Below, piece after piece: positions 49,601 to 55,000 of a stretch of DNA of 55,000 nt. Every line of letters starts with the position of its first letter. Positions within the stretch are counted from its first letter, which is position 1. The stretch is from contig WPIO01000007.1 in NCBI GenBank assembly GCA_009760855.2, positions 2,388,501 through 2,443,500 of the forward strand, in the 5' to 3' direction. The notes beneath the pieces were generated by a model. It saw only the letters and a list, made by a program, of their open reading frames with translations. It was not told where the DNA came from and did not search any database. Source of the stretch: Cristatella mucedo (Eukaryota > Bryozoa > Phylactolaemata > Cristatellidae). Made by a program: the position numbers and the translations under genes.

Positions 49601-52588
49601 TCATTTAATAGTAAGGCAATGTTCACCTGTTGGTTGCCCTTGACTTTGTTTGCATAATTACTCTGTACACAGTTGTAGTTTTCGGCAATTAAAACGATTA
49701 AATTGGCATCACACGACTGCAGGCCTTCTTCAATTTATTTAAATGAAATAATATTACCAGTGCATTCCATTGTCTGCAATGAGTCTAATTCTGCACCTTA
49801 AAGTCACAGTCCCTAACTAGGACAGTATATCGGTTTTGCTTAAGCTATTTTGATCCATGCTCTGTTAAAACACTTCGTATTGCTTATTTCACGCAAAACT
49901 AAGTGCAATGAAGCAATAACAACAGTATTTTTTTCGCCGGGCACAGTGCACTGTCACCTATTGTAGTAGCAAACCAATTTATTGGGTACACCCCAAGGGT
50001 TATCGAGCAGGAGGAGGCAACTATAGCGCAGCAACTCAGGTAGGAGCAATAGGGCCTAAGAGGCTAGCAAGAAGCGCGCCTAGCTGGCACACGCAGCAGA
50101 GGTCGTTAGCTACTTGTGCGGTGGATCGAGCTTGGCGCAGAACATCTTGTAGAACGTGGGCTCCCTGCTCAGCGACTGCACGGTGCGTATGTTGGAAATG
50201 GCCTCGGTGGCAATCTGCAAAGACCAGACAGTCGGTGAGCGAAGGAGGACGCACTGATTCATCTCTCAGTCGCCCACTCAGAGAGCCATGTCCATTACCA
50301 GGTGCCGCTCAGGCACCGACCGCACACAGCCGGTGGGCCGCCAATGCAGCTGACCTTTCCGACGTCTTCGTATGTCTTTTTGTCCTTGGTGACACCACCT
50401 CTGAAGATCTTCATCTCAAGAAAGCTGGCTAACCCGATGACCGGCACGACTGCCAGCATGGCGAGCGTTAGCTGCCAGCTGTATACGAACGCAATAACGA
50501 TGGCCGTCCCCATGTTGGACACCGCTTGGAACACGGAGCCCATTCGAACTCCAGTCGCCTGCACCGTCGAAAAACCCGGATGCAGCACACACGTGACAAT
50601 GGGAAGTAAGATGGCAGCAACAGCAGAGCACGGCACAGCTAGCGGTCCTCTAGGTTCATGCAGGTGCAGACCGACTCATCTGCGTGCCAGAGCGCCAACA
50701 GCGCGCCGCTTCTGCTCAAATGCAAGCACCGACTTTTGCAGCACATACGTTCTGAATCGATGCAGTCTCCTTTGCCAGCCGAGTCGTTAGAGCGCCAGTG
50801 CTATTATCAGGATCGTCGAACCACGCGATGTCCTGCAAATCGGTGGATGCACGATCGGATCTCAGGTCATAGGCGATGCTCTAGAAGAGCTGATGGCTCG
50901 TACGGTGGCAAACCAAACCGATGCTTACCTGTCGCACCATGGCCGCAAACGACCTTGCTCTCAAGCGCAGGGTCAGATTTTCGCCCGAGTAGGCAAACAT
51001 GAGTGGCTACAGCAAAAGGATAAAAGAGAAGAGCACGAAGCAATGGAAGCATAGATGGGCACAGAGCAATAGGAATATGTAACAGAGCACGACGAGTGCA
51101 GGCTACTTACTTGCATCAGCCTAGCTACCATCGTGACGATAGCGATAACGATAAATAGTAGCGAGTACAAGTCAGCTTCACTGCGTATCTCATCGTTGCT
51201 GCAAGATCTGAACACCTGAAAAGAAGACTCCCACGTGAGAGAAGTTTGCTTGAAGATGCACAAATCGATCGAGACCAGTGGCTCACCACTGCCACACCTG
51301 CCGCTTGCGCTAAATGCATTCCCCTACAGCCGTCCCCATAAAGGGGAGGCCTAGGGGGAGCGTATGCTCCCTGGAAGGCGACCCAAAAGTAGTGCTCCCA
51401 CAGTGTCAATTCACATGCGAAGCGCCTAGAAAGAGATTGAGTTCTCTGAGGGCGCTTTATCAAGTGCATTATTATTATTATTATTATTCACCGGAAATTG
51501 ATTTTTTAAGCTGCCTACACTGAAAGCACATCCCTTGAGGCTGCCGTCGTTTCCTATTTTTTGCTTTGTGGGGCAACGGCAAGCAAGCTTAGGGAAAGTG
51601 GCTGAGACAGAGATCACAAGTCGGTGCATCCGGCTAGATCCAGTTTCAAGGAACCAATCTTCCAATGAGCACAACCACATCTTTTCGAGATACAGCTGCA
51701 AAGGGAGCATGCTTTTGCTGCTTGTACAAGGAGTCGATCTCCAAAGGCAGGCTGTGGGTTTTGTTTTAGTGGGGGCTAGTTCCCCAAGAGATCTTGCCTA
51801 GGTCAGCATTATTTAACGTCCAGGCTATCAGGTAAGTGCCATGTAGCCAAAACGTGGACTAGCCTGCTTCACTTGTATACACCAGTGTGTATGGCAGCCA
51901 AACGCAAAGTGGAGCACCGTTTGCTTGGGCAAGGGCCGTGTGAAGGCAGTTTGTGCCGCCCATACAATGCAATCATCAGCAATATCGCACAGGTCAAGCA
52001 GCATCCCAACAGACGAGGATGCAAGGAGGTGCACGATGGTACAAGGGAAGACATGCAGAGGGACACAGCAGTCGGAAGGCAAGGAGCGCCGGTCCAGCCA
52101 AAGCCTCTCACCGCCAGGATCTTGCTGAAGACCACTGCAAATGCTGGCTGAGTGCCTCCGTTAATCAACGCAAAGAAGCAGCCGACGGCTATGAAATACC
52201 ACTCCGGTGAGTTCCAGCCGAGCAGCTCAAAGAAGCTCACAGTTGGCAAGTTATTTTTCTTTGCCTGCAAGCCAGGGCTCAAGATAGCATCGAACGCACG
52301 AAGCCCACTGAGAACGAATGCAGAAGGCTGCAACATTTGCAGCACGACCACGTCTGAGGCAGAGCTGGTTGCAAGCAACGTATAGCCCCCCAAAAGTTGC
52401 TGTAGTTACCTCGTTGGATTTGCTGGCTTCTTCAGTGTCTGTGCCACTGCCTGCGCTCGTGGCGCTAGCAGAAAGTGCACGGTTGAGCTTCCGGCTACCT
52501 CGAATTGCAGACTCTGTTCGTTGGATCTGGTCATAAGCTTTCTCCCCGATTTCGGCATACTCATTCGGGATACATTCGATATACTCAT
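43607..52588 (-). CDS. ABCB1: P-glycoprotein/MDR-type ABCB transporter, C-terminal half (13 exons, 5' half off window)
   Basis: ATP-driven plasma-membrane efflux pump of lipophilic compounds. Exons in transcript order: 52588-52410, 52264-52112, 51215-51111, 51006-50929, 50832-50749, 50558-50355, 50214-50114, 48045-47905, 47776-47620, 45307-45110, 44984-44775, 44514-44368, 43813-43607. All have AG/GT borders and consistent phases, giving 653 residues and a stop. Exon 1 is the polar linker. Exons 2-9 are TMD2 with TM7-TM12 ([60 protein letters not shown]). NBD2 has the A-loop Tyr (HYPNRP), Walker [11 protein letters not shown]-loop [11 protein letters not shown], signature LSGGQKQR, Walker [13 protein letters not shown] and H-loop IVIAHRLST. 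All catalytic motifs are intact. TMD1 and NBD1 must lie beyond 55000 or in an intron reaching there. Confidence 0.95.
44130..44350 (+). repeat. Purine-rich (GA) stretch in an ABCB intron
   Basis: The plus strand is strongly A/G with GGGG, GGGAGGG and GGAAGG runs between the last two ABCB exons, so the transcript carries a long pyrimidine tract. ORFs over it are compositional. Confidence 0.7.
45621..45752 (-). mobile_element. tRNA-derived SINE, family 1, in an ABCB intron
   Basis: Minus strand: GTTTGGTCCAGCGGTTAAGG, TGCTCGCCCCGACTAAAGTC, GGTCGTGGGCTCGAGCCC, CTGAATAGAGATTCAGTTCTC and TTGGTGCACTTTCTAAATAA. It lies in the sense orientation of the ABCB transcript. Confidence 0.85.
46730..46850 (-). 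mobile_element. tRNA-derived SINE, family 2, in an ABCB intron
   Basis: Minus strand: a B box like AAGTTCGATTCC, then GGCGATCCTTTATCGCC, a one-base variant of the palindromic end (CATTGCAAGCGGTGG), and GATAGCCGTAAAG. Confidence 0.7.
48046..50113 (-). other. Largest ABCB intron in the window
   Basis: Donor at 50113 (GTAGCT) and acceptor at 48046 (TTACAG). AT-rich, with no ORF of note, no matching repeat family and no gene seen. Confidence 0.7.
51413..51489 (+). mobile_element. LINE 3' tail fragment in ABCB intron, antisense to the gene
   Basis: AAGCGCCTAGAAAGAGATTG, AGTTCTCTGAGGGCGCTTTA and ATT repeats: one of the least diverged tails in the window. Confidence 0.85.
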
Positions 52589-53090
52589 CTAAGCCAATAG
52601 AGAGCAAAATAACAATTAAGGCAACATTCTCTGGCAGTAGGAGAAATAGCTGATGCTATGGCTGTTTATGTGTACTTTACTTGGACAAGATCGTCGTTTT
52701 GGGGGTTTATAATTCAGGGGGTCCTTATATTGAAAATTACTGCGAGCAAGCAACGAAACCACAGAGTGCAGGCCAAAAAAGCAGCTAAGAGACAAGGCTA
52801 AATGTATGAAAGTATGCCGATATTTAAACGCCTAAAATTTGTTGGCATGAAATCGCTGATAAAAACTCAACATGCAAAATACTCCACAACGACAGCCCTT
52901 CGAATTCTTATTCTAGTGGCAGCAGAAAGGAAAAGATGAACATGAAAATAAGAGTGTCAATCTCACCGTTGGCAGATCATGACAGCTTTTTCATTCCTGA
53001 ATCGCAACTGTGGCAGTCAGATAAAAAATTTAACACCGTGGATTACTTGTCAAACTTTGACTCAGTCGCTAAGAGATCTTTGATTCTTCC

Positions 53091-53232
53091 CTGGTTTGGT
53101 CCAGGGGTTAAGGTGCTCACCATAGAAGACCAAGGTCAAGGTAAAATAATTTGATGATCGAGGTCATGGGATAGAGTCTTGGGGCATTTGTGAAGTGCTT
53201 AGGGTACTATACAAATGAATTATATTTTTTAA
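53091..53232 (+). mobile_element. tRNA-derived SINE, family 1, with a small internal insertion
   Basis: CTGGTTTGGTCCAGGGGTTA, AGGTGCTCACC and GACCAAGGTCAAG are followed by about 20 extra bases. Then come a degraded B box (GAGGTCATGGGATAGAG), CATTTGTGAAGTGC and TATACAAATGAATTATA. Confidence 0.75.
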
Positions 53233-53924
53233 ATCAACAATTGTAGCAAGCAGCCAAATAGGGCAGTAAAGGATTGCCACTGTTATAGATTCATTATGGA
53301 TAGTGAGTTCAGACCAGATTCTCCCCAATTGCAGGTGCTTCATCATAAGGAAACGCAAAATGATCACATTTTACTCCTCGATTCCAGAAGAGTACATCGT
53401 GTTATTTGTCTCAGACTTTTTACTTAACTACATTTGACAGTAGTTGTGTAGTAAGAACCAACTATTTAGCATTATGGAGCAGCATTTGAAGTTTCACTCT
53501 GCTTTAGAGCAACATTGCTAAGAGCTAGATGCATATAATGCTCACAATCTATTTCGTACCACAATACCTTATATTACCAATGGGAATGCAATAGAATTTA
53601 CGGTCTAGGTCATAGGAGTCTCATATTTGGCTGTATATGACTGTCTCATATTTGACTAGTGTCATATTTGACTAATATGGCTTTCGGAACCCAATTCTTA
53701 GGTTTGGCTGGCCTAGACATTGCCCAGCTCTAAGAAATTGGATCGTGACCATAACTAGTATACCTTCTTACTAATGTACCTGCCATACCTGTTGTGATGC
53801 ATACGTTTAAATAATCTGGCAGTAATGCAATGCTCTGCATGCATAATAACAGCAATCGTCAAGTTTTAAACACGGCGTGACTCTAAATGAGTAATGCGCT
53901 TCAATCACACGCTCCAATCACACG

Positions 53925-54180
53925 TAACAAAAAATACTGTATTTATATAGCAATCCAGAAAAAGACAAATCTCTATCCAGGCCGTTACATATACTGAAAA
54001 GGAAGCATGTCAATTGATTAGTCATAACATGCATAATTGTAGAGCACGAAAAGGACCAATTCACGTAGAACCCCCCGGGAGCAAACAGTATGAAGAACAT
54101 GCACATCGGTTTTGACTTTTTAATGAATGTCGTCAAATCAGGAGATGGCGTGATGGTTAAGTCAATATTAGCTGCTTCAG
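53925..54180 (-). mobile_element. LINE 3'-end fragment
   Basis: The minus strand gives SPDLTTFIKKSK (54120-54155), matching the LINE C-terminal PDLTTFKKNLK, then a diverged UTR and tail (CTGGATAGAGATTTGTC). Confidence 0.65.
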
Positions 54181-55000
54181 CCAGCATCATTTATATATCG
54201 GCAGACGATGAGCCGTTGCGGTGGATTTGCCTGCTACAGGGTTTGCATTATGGCTGAATCGTTAAGTTCGAGTAAACTTACCGATGCGCGAAGACCCAGT
54301 TGCACGACAGGCTCCGGATCAATGCGGATCACTAATAGAGCTTACATGATATCGTCTCTGATACTAGAGGCTACTCTGACATGGCAGCAAGAGACTGTGG
54401 AGCGAGCAGCGAATAAGCAGTTAGCATGTCACTTGACAAAACGGTTTGCTCAATCCACTGTGAATGTTGCCAGCGGCACTAGTGGAAGTGCAAGAGGAAA
54501 AGGGTACCTTCAGTCTTCGTCCCCGATGTTTCCCCTTCGGGCGTCTGTTTTCGTGGGCATATTCTAAAACAAGCATTCGGTGCTGTCGACGCGAATGATT
54601 GGGGGCGAAAATTGCTGCAAGATTCTCTTTACCACAGGGAACCAATAATAAGAAAGATGCTATTCGAAAGGAAAGGGCTTGCTTACAAAGGATACGAGAA
54701 TGCTGTAGCTGTCTCCAGGGCTCAAGCTTGTCATATAACTACAGCAAAAAGTAATCGGCTAGAATTAAAAAAGCTAGTGATCAATGCTAGGGCGAAACTA
54801 GTGCAAAGCAAGGAGTTGTGAAAAACTGCAATACACAGGGCAGACATTAGCAAAAGCACAAAAGCAATTAATGTCAACCATACCTCAATAACATGTAATG
54901 GGTTGTAATAATAATACTAATAAAACATCGATTCAGTTGCTCCAGAGAAATGCATTTTGTTCTGTAGCACTTTAACACATGCTAGAAAAATTTCAACGAA

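Larger units (their letters stand above)
52589..55000. other. Right end: ABCB intron with repeats, no NBD1 exon found
   Basis: I looked on the minus strand for exons of the first ABCB nucleotide-binding domain (Walker [14 protein letters not shown]) and found none, so this is probably one long intron. It holds a SINE (53091) and a LINE end (53925). Confidence 0.5.

Overview
The window is animal (metazoan) nuclear DNA, most likely from an invertebrate. Its genes are split into short exons by GT-AG introns, it carries many degraded non-LTR retrotransposons, tRNA-derived SINEs and a pogo/Tigger transposon, and all recognisable proteins are animal nuclear, mitochondrial or membrane families. I cannot name the species from the sequence.

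Five genes can be read. (1) Bases 100-12134, plus strand: the 3' part of a KDM7/PHF8-type histone demethylase, 13 exons with consistent phases, starting inside the JmjC domain and running to its stop codon. (2) and (3) About 16.98-18.26 kb and 19.84-22.69 kb, minus strand: two tandem CHCHD2/CHCHD10-like genes encoding mitochondrial twin-CX9C proteins, with identical intron positions and phases. (4) 29365-30669, minus strand: an intronless gene for a WD40 protein matching the WD-repeat half of LRWD1 but lacking its leucine-rich repeats. (5) 43607-52588, minus strand: the second half (linker, TMD2, NBD2) of a P-glycoprotein-type ABCB transporter in 13 exons; the first half lies beyond the right edge. 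The genes have unrelated roles (chromatin, mitochondria, origin/heterochromatin binding, efflux) and there is no sign of an operon or cluster.

Most of the remaining sequence is repeats. One CR1/L2-like LINE family recurs at least 15 times as 5'-truncated or decayed copies. It ends in a conserved double-hairpin tail followed by ATT repeats. A tRNA-derived SINE family (five copies) carries a related 3' tail, which suggests it is mobilised by that LINE. A second tRNA-derived SINE family (four copies) has its own palindromic end. Other elements are a 1.77-kb pogo/Tigger transposon with a dead transposase and recognisable TIRs (36432-38200), a second TIR element with a LINE nested in it (32340-33757), a two-copy LTR-like repeat (23.5 and 34.7 kb), a broken copy of a transposon-associated protein family (26.5-27.5 kb), and a degenerate satellite of about 175 bp (38.4-39.7 kb).

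Stretches with no gene are noted individually. Exon borders come from reading splice sites, phase and remembered family similarity by eye, without alignment software.
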